A stretch of 64,000 bases of DNA from Chrysomallon squamiferum (taxonomy: Eukaryota > Mollusca > Gastropoda > Neomphalida > Peltospiridae): positions 15,345,891 through 15,409,890 of the forward strand of contig CM022668.1 of NCBI GenBank assembly GCA_012295275.1, read 5' to 3'. The translations under genes were made by a program, and so were the position numbers. Below the pieces are notes generated by a model. That model had not been told where the DNA came from and did no database searches. It worked only from the letters and a program-made list of their open reading frames with translations. This document shows, one piece after another, positions 12,627 to 23,900 of this stretch. How positions within the stretch are numbered: position 1 is the first letter of the stretch; every line of letters starts with the position of its first letter.

Positions 12627-15600
12627 CTACTTAGACCTGAAACAGAAAAAAAAAAGAAATTATCAGTTAATATACATTAATGCAACATGTGTATCGAAAC
12701 ATTTCTATTATTATTTTTTTAAATCCTCGAAAACTAAATCAACATGACTAATTTTTGTATCCTGTATAACTTAGCAGTGTTAGCATCAGAAACTTCTGCC
12801 AATAATCTGAAATTCTTACTGAACTCAAAAAATATTTAGTTGCATCATGTCAGAATGAATTAATTTAATGATAAAATAAAATTTTGAGATCAGTGCTGTT
12901 TACTTATGTCAGGATAGAAATGCTAAACATTATCTATTTGTAATATTTTTATTTATTTATTTATTTAAAATGTAAAAAGAAATGTTCATTTATCTCACCT
13001 TGCCCTCATCTTCCTTCGTTTCCGTTTCAGCCTTCGCATACGCTTTTTTCTCCACTAAAAAAAAAAAAAAAAAAAAAAAGTGAATCAAATGAATGAATAC
13101 TTAAAATAAACTTACAGGAATGAAGAAAAAAGCATTCATTCACTTGATTCAGTAACATTCAAATACAAATTTCTTATTCAGAAACAACGATGTAATTGGT
13201 TAAGAAATGAATGTTGAATGGACAGTGATTAAAAAAAAAATAAAAAAAAAAAAAAAAAGAAGTTAAATTAAAGAGTTAGCAGAATTGTCATTGCAGATGG
13301 AATCTTATTAATGGTAAACAAATAAAAAAAAAAAATTCAAACCTTGGGCTGTCAAAATTTCCACAACCAAGCTGTATGGTATAAATGCATGATTACTAGT
13401 AATAAAAAAAAAATTCAATGTGATTTTGTTGTTTTAAAATGCTGTTTATTCTTGGAATGGACATCACTACAACTGCCAGAAATATGAATACAGAAGTATT
13501 GCTTCACAAAAAAATTGTATTCTTATTCTGGCTAATACAGGGTGTAACAAACCAGTTTATTTACAGCAAGGACCTGATTTTCCATAGCCAAGGTAAGAAA
13601 TTCTGATTTTCTTGTGAGATGAAAAGAACAGCAAAGGCCTGGCTTTGTACTGTTGTCAGTACCTTGCAATGGCAACCAACATTTCACCACCAAAAAGCAT
13701 CAAGGTTTTTTGTCACTGATGTGGAATGGGTGGCACTTCAATTTGTAAGTGTAGATATTCAAGGACTGTATTAGAAATTTTTCTCTCGCATGGCTGGTTT
13801 TATAAAAGGTTACTTAAAATATAAGCTCAATGAAGAATACAGCACCAATTTCAAGATCATAAAGTGACAAGAAAAAAAAATAGTTAAGTGGAATGGCATT
13901 CCAAAGAGATTAAATGAAAACTCAAGCAGCATGAATTAACTCCTGGATGTCTAATGATTGTTGTATATCACAAAGGAAAGGAAAGTAATCTTTAATCATT
14001 TTATCTTTTCTACTTCTAGAATGGGTGAAAAAAAAACAAGATCATATTAACAAAATAATACAAATACTGATACTTAATATTGTTCAGCAGTTGGTTAAAC
14101 AAAATGGCAGAAATTGTGACATTATTTTTATTTTTTAACCAAAGGCTTGATATAACTGTCTGAATTCTGTATTTGAATGGTAAGCCAACTACGTGGATTC
14201 AAGAGAAAATTATATTTGCTTGATTAAATCATATTCAGCAGCCAGCAACCAAAGATTAACAGAACATTTTAAAATGGCTTTGTGAAACAAGGGGAAAAAA
14301 AAAAAAAACAGTGCCGTGCTATCACAGCGATAGAAGCACAAATAAGCATCATCGATAAAAACAAGCATCAATAAAACCAAAAAAAAAAACCAAATTTCAA
14401 AAGAAATGCATTACGAAATGGACTCCAAAGCATCAAAAACAACAGGCCCCAGTGTAACTCTGGAATGAACTATTTGTCAGGGTATTACAGAAAATAAACC
14501 CCGACACCCAACTTTATCACCTGTAAGCAAAGATGACGTCTTCGAGATGTTCAACACGGAACTACATAAACAAACAAACAAAAGCCAACTTGGTGTAATA
14601 AATGAGTTGCAGACACCAGTGAAGCAATGACAAGAGAACAACTTGGTGTAATAAATGAGTTACAGACACCAATGGATAGTGATGCTGCTGCAACAGGTGA
14701 ATTTTACCTGAGGGAGAAAAATCCTTCAAAGTACCATCTCTGTAAATAATTGCTCCAACAGATCTGCTGATAGTGTGCATATTTTAGTTTTACTACATTT
14801 AATACAGTATTTTTTATTTCTTTTTTACTTTTGCTATTTCAGGCAAAATGCTTTAAACCGTGATACATGTTGGAACTGTGTTCGGAAATCCACAGCCACA
14901 ATGTATGGTTGTGTTATTAGTATGCAAGGTGACCAGAAATAGATAAACACCTGATAATCTGGTGTCAGCTAGGTGTTAAGGATTTCTTACAGCAGACAAC
15001 AAACCATTGGCTTAAAATTCCAAACTGAAATTAATTGCTTTTGTTAAAGATTACTTTTAACATGGTGAAAATGAAATCAGTTAGGACTGAAGGAACTTCG
15101 AGTGATTTTAATGATTGCCTGTATTTATATTGATTAGTTATCATACTGAGTGAGACTATCAATGGAAGTTTCTACTCAAAGATATGATTATGAAAACTGG
15201 CAATACTGAACTGTAGCAGTTTTACTCATGGATAACAACTCACAGAAGCCACGATTAATGAACTTTAACAGTTGACATTGATATTTAAATGCATGCACAC
15301 AACTTCTCAGGTTTGATTGCAATGAATTGTATGTTAATGTTATGTATTTGATTACATGTTGAACATGTTTGTTCAATATTTTCTTTTTGTACTGGTTTCG
15401 TTTTTCTTTTGCACCGACGTAAGAAAAACCAACAGTTAAACCAAGTACACAACTGTGGCCCGATTTTCTAATTCAGCTTTTGCATTTTTTAAGTGCTACA
15501 AGTTAATGCAGATGGCTGCTTGTATCACTTAAACACTGACCACATGGAAGAAGATCCAGACTCTTGGTCCTGTAGAGAGAGAAAAGAGGAAATCATGCAA

Positions 15601-18600
15601 CTTCTGTGGCATATGCTAAATGAACTAATCTTTTTACAAAAAGTGCATCTATCAGGCATGACAACAGCAAGACTGTTCCAGATGTATTTAATGACATGTC
15701 AGTACTAACATATCTGTATCACATTCCCCCCCATTACAATTACATAAAAAAATAAAACCGTTTGCATATGTGGCCTGATTTTCCTCAAGGATATGCACCT
15801 TAAAAAAGGCAGGAAATCCGTAAGCATTCACAATTTTGAATATTTCAATTCAGTTGAGTTTTTCTGTATCTACGCTGATTTTTTGAAAATTACGAATTTG
15901 ACATGCTTGAATCACTTAAATCACAAATGTGACATGAATGAAAACTAGCTAGACATATTAAATTGTTTTATCATCCAGTTGTCTTGGAAATTTTATCGAG
16001 CAGCGATTAAGTAAGGTCATTTATCTTCACTTCTTGAAAATGGTCAATTCTGCATCAAATAACTAAATTGATTTTTTTATATTTTCAGTTTTTGGTCACA
16101 AACCTCTACTCTCTAACTGGATGAATATCGGCCTGAATATCCAGATATCCACTAGTGAAGGAAACAGCTTTTCCATGGGCTTGCAGAAGCTAATATCTGG
16201 TGATATAGAAAGTTTTCTTGCAGGCAGCTTAACTCTGTATTAACTGAATTAGCAGAGGCTGTAAGCCCCACTGAAGTTGAAATGTCTATGACAGACATAT
16301 TGTCATCAATAAAGTCAAAGATGCAACATCAGGAAGTCAGAAAATATACTGCCAAAAATAGTGATTGACTGGGATTGTTTAATGAGTGAAAAAAAAAAGA
16401 AAAAAAAGAAAACAAAATAGAATAACAACATGCCATCAGTCAAAACTTTGTTATATTGCAAGGTAGAACTTGTGGAAAACAAGTTTTGTTAGATGGTTAT
16501 ACATACAGTCAAAATCGCATTGATGAAGAAACCAGATATTGTAGATGCAACCCTGGCGTCTACAAGATGACCACAGTTGATGGTTTTGTTAGAAACAACT
16601 TCGGTCATGACCATCCTCCGAATAATCAAACTACTTTCAAGTTCATTAGAAAGAGAACTACCCGAGCAGTACCAGAGATGTTGAGTTCAACAATTACGTG
16701 GTGACGATGTGGGTGGACGATGATGCAAGATTTCCACTTCTCATGTGGAATCACTTCACCAGTGCTGCCCAGTAATGAACAGCAGCGTGGAAGATTTCCA
16801 TTCACAAGACAACAGGCTGCTTCCTCATGAACATCCAAATATTTACAGATTTGATACATGGCGGTTTCGCTTTAGTGGAGTTATTTTTTTTGAAGAATAA
16901 CTTGTTCAGTTATTTACAAACATTCACTACATGAATTGATTTGGCATTTGCATCCAAATATTTACAGATTTGTGGACTTGATCGAGGGGACAGAGAAATG
17001 TGAAAGAGCAAAGTTGGTGCAGTTGCATGCTGCAGCTGCAACCAGCATCACATAGGAAGAGACTACTGGGATCTCGACAACCGAGTCGGTTGGCTCAAGC
17101 AGCAAGTCACTGACAGAACCAAGACTCCCCCACAAGATCGTGATTGTGAAATAATTTGTTAGATGAATACCTTTTTCAGTTATTTACAAACATTCACTAC
17201 ATGAACCATTTGAACATTTGTCGTATTTGCATACTTTATGCAATAAGCGACATCAAAACCACAAACAGGACAGCACATCACCTTGATGCGTCAGAACCTC
17301 ATTAGTGCCCTTTGCCAGACTTGTGTTTCATAATTTTGTCTTCATCCTAGCAAGTTATATAATATTTGTAATACACATCTTGATATGACTCTCTGAAGCA
17401 AAATGACTGCTACGTTTTATAATATTTATTAACCTAAGCATATAATCATGTTTACAAATTCACACTGGTCTGAGGGACATACTTAGGACAAAAGATCACT
17501 TCTGGAATGGTAAATATGTTTAAATGTTCCATACGTGATACAAGATAGCCAAGTATATCTGTTGAATATTATATGGTGTTATTCTGTGGTACTTACTTAT
17601 GCTCAAAAACTAAGAACAAACTAAGATAACGTAACCGACTGTGCTTAATTAGAATAGTATCGGTGAGACTGGTATCGGTGAGACTGGTCTCTGTGACACT
17701 TCGACAGGGAAAGATTGAATTATAAAGACAGGAATCCATATGAGCCAACAGCAAAGACAGGACAGGCTTATCAAGCAAAGTGGACTGAGAAAGAACAAAA
17801 ACAGGAACATTTTAGTAACTGCCTAGAAAATGGCTACAACCTGTGTGCTGATGATGGTATACTGTGACAGTACATATATTATACATTGTATGTTGTAACT
17901 ACCCTTTTTCTAGTTTATGTTCTATGGTTGGGTGGGGATTCAGTATTGGAAAATGGAATAAATGTACTCTGATTATCAATGGACATATTTGATTAATTTG
18001 AGAAAATTCTAACAAATTCAAAATAGCTGACTGCTATCTAGGGCTACAAATGATGTGTAGGATCACCCAATTCCTGATTGAAGAAATAACTTTACGTGAA
18101 ATGATTCTACTATAACAAAACAAACAGTAATTTGATATGCAATGTAGTCATTCTCAAAAATTATGAAATCGTGAAACTCATGAAAACTGAAAATGGCTGC
18201 CATCCTATATTGCATTGGCTGGTTACGCAAGGTAGAATTCACAAGGCAACAGGCTGCTTCCTCATGAACATCCAAATATTTACAGATTTGATACATGGCG
18301 GTTTCGCTTTCATTTTTTTAGATGAATAACTTGTTCAGTTATTTAGAAACATTCACTACATGAATTAATTTGATATTTCCATACTTTATGTGGTAAGTGA
18401 CAGCGATGCCATCTATACAATGATTATTTCCAAATAACTTGGAACAGTTACAATGACCGAGGTAACAACATGCATGTCAGCAAGACCACTGATGTTTCGG
18501 CAGTTCGACAGAATTCGACCAAATGGATGTAAGCCAATGAAACAACTCCCAAGCAAACAAACATGAAAGGTCATTTTGACCTGCAGCTGGTCATATACAT

Positions 18601-19367
18601 GTACTGCACGTTGCCAGGAAGAGAAAATGTTCCACATATTTTTAATTTTTAATATTTGCAACTTGCCAAACAGAAACAGGATCTCTTATCACATTCCCCT
18701 CATTACAATTACATTAAAAAAAAAAAAAAAATTAAAAAATAAAATCATGTTTGCCACTGTGGCCTGATTTTTCTCAAGGATATGCACCTTAAAAAAGGCA
18801 GGAAATCCGAAAGCATTCACAATTTTGAATATTTCAATTCAGTTGAGTTTTTCTGTATCTACACTGATTTTTGGAAAATTACGAATTCAACATGCTTGAA
18901 TCACTTAAATCACAAATGTGACATGAATGAAAAATAGCTAGACATATTAAATTGTTTTATCATCCAGTTGTCTTGGAAATTTTATCGAGCAGTGATTAAG
19001 TAAGGTCATTTATCTTCACTTCTCGAAAATGGTCAATTCTGCATCAAATAACTAAATTGATTTTTTATATTTTCAGTTTTTGGTCACAAACCTCTACTCT
19101 CTAACTGGATGAATATCGGCCTGAATATCCAGATATCCACTAGTGAAGGAAACAGCTTTTCCATGGGCTTGCAGGAGCTAATATCTGGTGATACAGAAAG
19201 TTTTCTTGAAGGCAGTTTAACTCTATATTAACTGAATTAGCAGAGGCTGTAAGCCCCACTGAATTTGAAATGTCTATGACAGACACATTGTCATCAATAA
19301 AGTCGAAGATGCAACATCAGGAAGTCAGAGTAAAATATATTGCCAAAAATAGTGATTGACTGGGATT

Positions 19368-19403
<36 letters not shown>

Positions 19404-20923
19404 TCATTAACATGGCATCAGTCAAAACTTGTTATACTGCAAGGTAGAACTTGTGCAGTCAAATCCTGGAAAACAAGTTTTGTTAGATGGTTATACATAC
19501 AGTCAAAATCGCATTAATGAAGAAACCAGATATTGTAGATGCAACCCTGAAGTCTGCAAGACGACCACAGTTGATGGTTGTGTTAGAAAAAACTTCGGTC
19601 ATGACCATCCTCCGAATAATCAAACTACTGTCAAGTTCATTAGAAAGAGAGAACTACCCCAGCAGTGCCAGAGATGTTGAGTTCAACAATTACGTGGTGA
19701 CGATGTGGGTGGACGATGATGCAAGATTTCCACTTCTCATGTGGAATCACTTCACCAGTGCTGCCCAGTAATGAACAGCAGCGTGGAAGATTTCCATTCA
19801 CAAGACAACAGGCTGCTTCCTCATGAACATCCAAATATTTACAGATTTGATACATGGCGGTTTTGCTTTCGTCGAATAATTTTTTTAGATGAATAACTTG
19901 TTCAGTTATTTAGAAACATTCACTACATGAATTAATTTGATATTTCCATACTTTATGTGGTAAGTGACATCGATGCCATCTATACAATGATTATTTCCAA
20001 ATAACCTGGAACAGTTACAATGACCGAGGTAACAACATGCATGTCAGCAAGACCACTGATGTTTCGGCAGTTCGACAGAATTCGACCAAATGGGAGTAAG
20101 CCAATGAAACAACTCCCAAGCAAACAAACATGAAAGGTCATTTTGACCTGCACGTTGCCAGGAAGAGAAAATATGTTCCACATATTTTTAATTTTTAATA
20201 TTTGCAACTTGCCAAACAGAAACAGGATCTCTTATCACATTCCCCTCATTACAATTACATTAAAAAAAATAAAAATTTAAAAATAAAATCATGTTTGCCA
20301 CTGTGGCCTGATTTTTCTCAAGGATATGCACCTTGAAAAAGGCAGGAAATCCGAAAGCATTCACTATTTTGACTATTTCAATTCAGTTGAGTTTTTCTGT
20401 ATCTACGCTGATTTTTTGAAAATTACGAATTCAACATGCTTGAATCACTTTAATCACAAATGTAACATAAATGAAAAATAGCTAGACATATTAAATTGTT
20501 TTATCATCCAGTTGTCTTGGAAATTTTATCGAGCAGTGATTAAGTATGGTCATTTATCTTCACTTCTCGAAAATGGTCAATTCTGCATCAAATAACTAAA
20601 TTGATTTTTTATATTTTCAGTTTTTGGTCACAAACCTCTACTCTCTAACTGGATGAATATCGGCCTGAATATCCAGATATCCACTAGTGAAGGAAACAGC
20701 TTTTCCATGGGCTTGCAGGAGCTAATATCTGGTGATATAGAAAGTTTTCTTGAAGGCATCTTAACTCTGTATTAACTGAATTAGCAGAGGCTGTAAGCCC
20801 CACTGAATTTGAAATGTCTGATAGACATATTGCCATCAATAAAGTCGAAGATGCAACATCAGGAAGTCAGAGTAAAATATATTGCCAAAAATAGTGATTG
20901 ACTGGGATTGTTTAATGAGTGAA

Positions 20924-20959
<36 letters not shown>

Positions 20960-23900
20960 ATACTCATTAACATGGCATCAGTCAAAACTTGTTATATTGC
21001 AAAGTAGAACTTGTGCAGTCAAATCCTGGAAAACAAGTTTTGTTAGATGGTTATACATACAGTCAAAATCGCATTAATGAAGAAACCAGATATTGTAGAT
21101 GCAACCCTGAAGTCTGCAAGACGACCACAGTTGATGGTTTTGTTAGAAACAAACTTTGGTCATGACCATCCTCCGAATAATCAAACTACTGTCAAGTTCA
21201 TTAGAAAGAGAGAACTACCCCAGCAGTGCCAGAGATGTTGAGTTCAACAATTACGTGGTGACGATGTGGGTGGACGATGATGCAAGATTTCCACTTCTCA
21301 TGTGGAATCACTTCACCAGTGCTGCCCAGTAATGAACAGCAGCGTGGAAGATTTCCATTCACAAGACAACAGGCTGCTTCCTCATGAACATCCAAATATT
21401 TACAGATTTGATACATGGCGGTTTCGCTTTAGTAGAGTAATTTTTTTTGATGAATAACTTGTTCAGTTATTTAGAAACATTCACTACATGAATTAATTTG
21501 GTGTTTGCATCCAAATATTTACAGATTTGTGGACTTGACCAATCGCGGTTATGCTTTCTGCACGTACATTTTTTTTTAGATGAATAACTTGTTCAGTTAT
21601 TTACAAACATTCACTACATGAATGAATTTGGTATTTGCATACTTTATGCGATAAGTGACATCCATACCATCTATACAATAATAATTTCCAAATAACCTGG
21701 AACAGTTACAATGACCGAGGTAAAAGGTCTGGGAAAAGCTACAAAAATTACAACTTTAGAAAAGAAACATCAGCAAATTAAGGAATACCATAAAATGAAG
21801 AAAACTACATTGTTTCTATCCGAGACTGATGATGAAAGAGTGGAAGCATTGGTAAGGAAACTGGCAGAATGGGAGGAAGAAATCTTCCAGCTCCAAGATG
21901 ACAAACTAATGCTAGAAGACCGGGTAAAAGAGCTGGAGAGTTTTGTTGAACAAACATCGTCTGATGGGAGGACTTTGTTTTCCTGAAATGAGAATGAAAG
22001 TTTTCGATGCTATTGTTGCGCAAGTCCCAATCAACAACATAACATCTCTGATTAGAAGGTTTGCCCTTCGCTCTGGAACTAACTATTGTTCCACACAGGA
22101 CTACAATAGAAGCAATGGTAAGAGAACTTGGGGCAATAAGAAATCCCTTGAAGTGTGTGGTAGATTGCGTGCTAGTGTCTTGGCTGACTGTCAGTAACAG
22201 GGCATGTTGAAGTGCAGGTGCTAGTCTGTTTAGACAAGATGTTAACTGGCCCTTGGATGAAAATTTGTTACACTGCTGCAGTGGACCAGATCGAGCATGT
22301 AGAGGGGACCCAAGTCATTAAACAGATCGTCCAAAAACTGAAGGACCAGATGAAGGCACCAATGGATCTCCTGGCCTGTGAAACTGACTTTATTTTGGCA
22401 ACCACCTTCATGAAGTCGAAGACGAAACTCTTCTCAAATTACAGGAGCCACTCAAGGATGAGACCATCTTCAATGACATGATGAAAGCCATTGTCAGTGT
22501 CTTTGAGCGGCAATGTAAGAAATTCTTTTTCAGCTGACTGGAAGATCACAGAGAGGCCAAGACTAGAAACTAAAAATGCTAGATCTCACAATATGGATGC
22601 TGAACAGATAGTGGGCATGTTCAATGCTGCAAAACAGAAGACTGTCAATGCAACTGTTTGCCATCTCTCAAGCAAGTTGAGGGCACAAAAAAATAAAACA
22701 GTGGACTCTAGATGGTTTAGAAAAGGAGAGGAGAGATAAGATTCTCATGAAGGCTGTACAGGTAGGGCAGAAACAAAGGCAGAAGAGAAGAATGAAGCAG
22801 AATGAGTTAACAGGAAGGAGACAAGCTGACAAACACCAAGCAAGAGACATCTGTGAGGAAAAAGCTAGAGAAGAAACTGAAAATTTAAGGTTGCAAAGAT
22901 TGGTGAGGAATTTCCTGAGCTTTCTGATGGTAAGCAGGAGCAACTTCAGGAATTGTTGGAAGGCAAATCTGTTGGATGTAACATTTGTCATGTATGGTTT
23001 GAAGATGGGCGCCAGATTCTTTACAATGGCAGAATTGAAAAGATGAAGGCTAAGGGAAGTAAGTGTGTTGTAGCATATTGGTCACAGACAGAAACATATG
23101 ATGATGCAACTGACTGATGTTTTCCAATTGGCTGCAGACCATATTTCCGATGATGTGACTATGTAAATATTGCGTTGAGGAATAAGTCACTGCAGTTAAA
23201 CGAAATATAATCATTACATAGAAGAAAACTTAAGCTAAATTGATAACAAGATGTAATTTAATCAATAATGTATTCTCCCTCGTTATTTACCACTTCTTCC
23301 CTTTGCAATAAATATGAATCAGTTATGATTCAATGACTTGTTTATCAACCCAGTATATTTTTTGGTACGAGGTAAGTAGACTGTCATGGACAACTTTGTT
23401 TCTGTGTAAAATGTCTCATTAAGGACTGTGTGACTTTATCTACAGTAATTCAGCAAATTAAGTTGCCAAATTAGGCGAATTAAAATCTGCTGTATTACTA
23501 ATTATTTATATCGCACCTTTAATAGTGTGAATTCAGAGACGTAGATACCATCTATTTTCAGTCCAGATTTCACTAATAAAATTTGATTAAGAAAGTTACA
23601 TGCATTTTAGTGAAAAACAAAAGGATTTTGGTCACGCCATTGTAATGCAAATGCACTAAATAATAGAACAATTAGTCACTTTTAGTGTTAATTGAAAACG
23701 TTAAAATGCTGTAACTTCCTTAATACTCAACAGAATCATATGATGTTTGTTTTCTTTTACAAGGTTTTTAAGAGTTCTTTTCAGCAATGTTATTTTTGTC
23801 GATGTTGGGGGTGTTTGAATTTTTTGGCTCCCATACATGAAATAATCATGAGCTGTTAATATGTATTAGTGTGTGCTGTAAAAATGTGCGTATTCATCGT

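Larger units (their letters stand above)
15721..21720 (+). repeat. Tandem array of ~1.5 kb FLYWCH-bearing unit
   Basis: Three long copies start with the same word, ACATTCCCC.CATTACAATTAC, at 15,721, 18,691 and 20,237. Copies 2 and 3 are adjacent with a period of 1,546 bp. Copy 1 is interrupted: its body runs to about 16,960, about 1.2 kb of other sequence follows, and its tail resumes near 18,230. Order in each unit on the plus strand: AT-rich leader; AG acceptor-like site and a 50-codon frame; a poly-A tract of variable length; a FLYWCH module; a transposase-tail-like fragment; then a repeated block containing TTGTTCAGTTATTTA. Copies differ by scattered substitutions and small indels, which suggests fairly recent amplification followed by decay. 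The array lies antisense inside RPL41 intron 2. Confidence 0.9.

Noticed and set aside
18413-20207. Minus-strand frame starting MQILKIKNMWNIF in two copies
   Set aside because: Antisense of the repeated ATG block. Conservation is explained by the array duplication and no domain is recognisable.
16626-21416. Minus-strand frame starting MYQICKYLDVHEEA repeated in the array
   Set aside because: It is the antisense shadow of the transposase-tail-like remnant. The plus-strand reading matches family motifs and this one does not.
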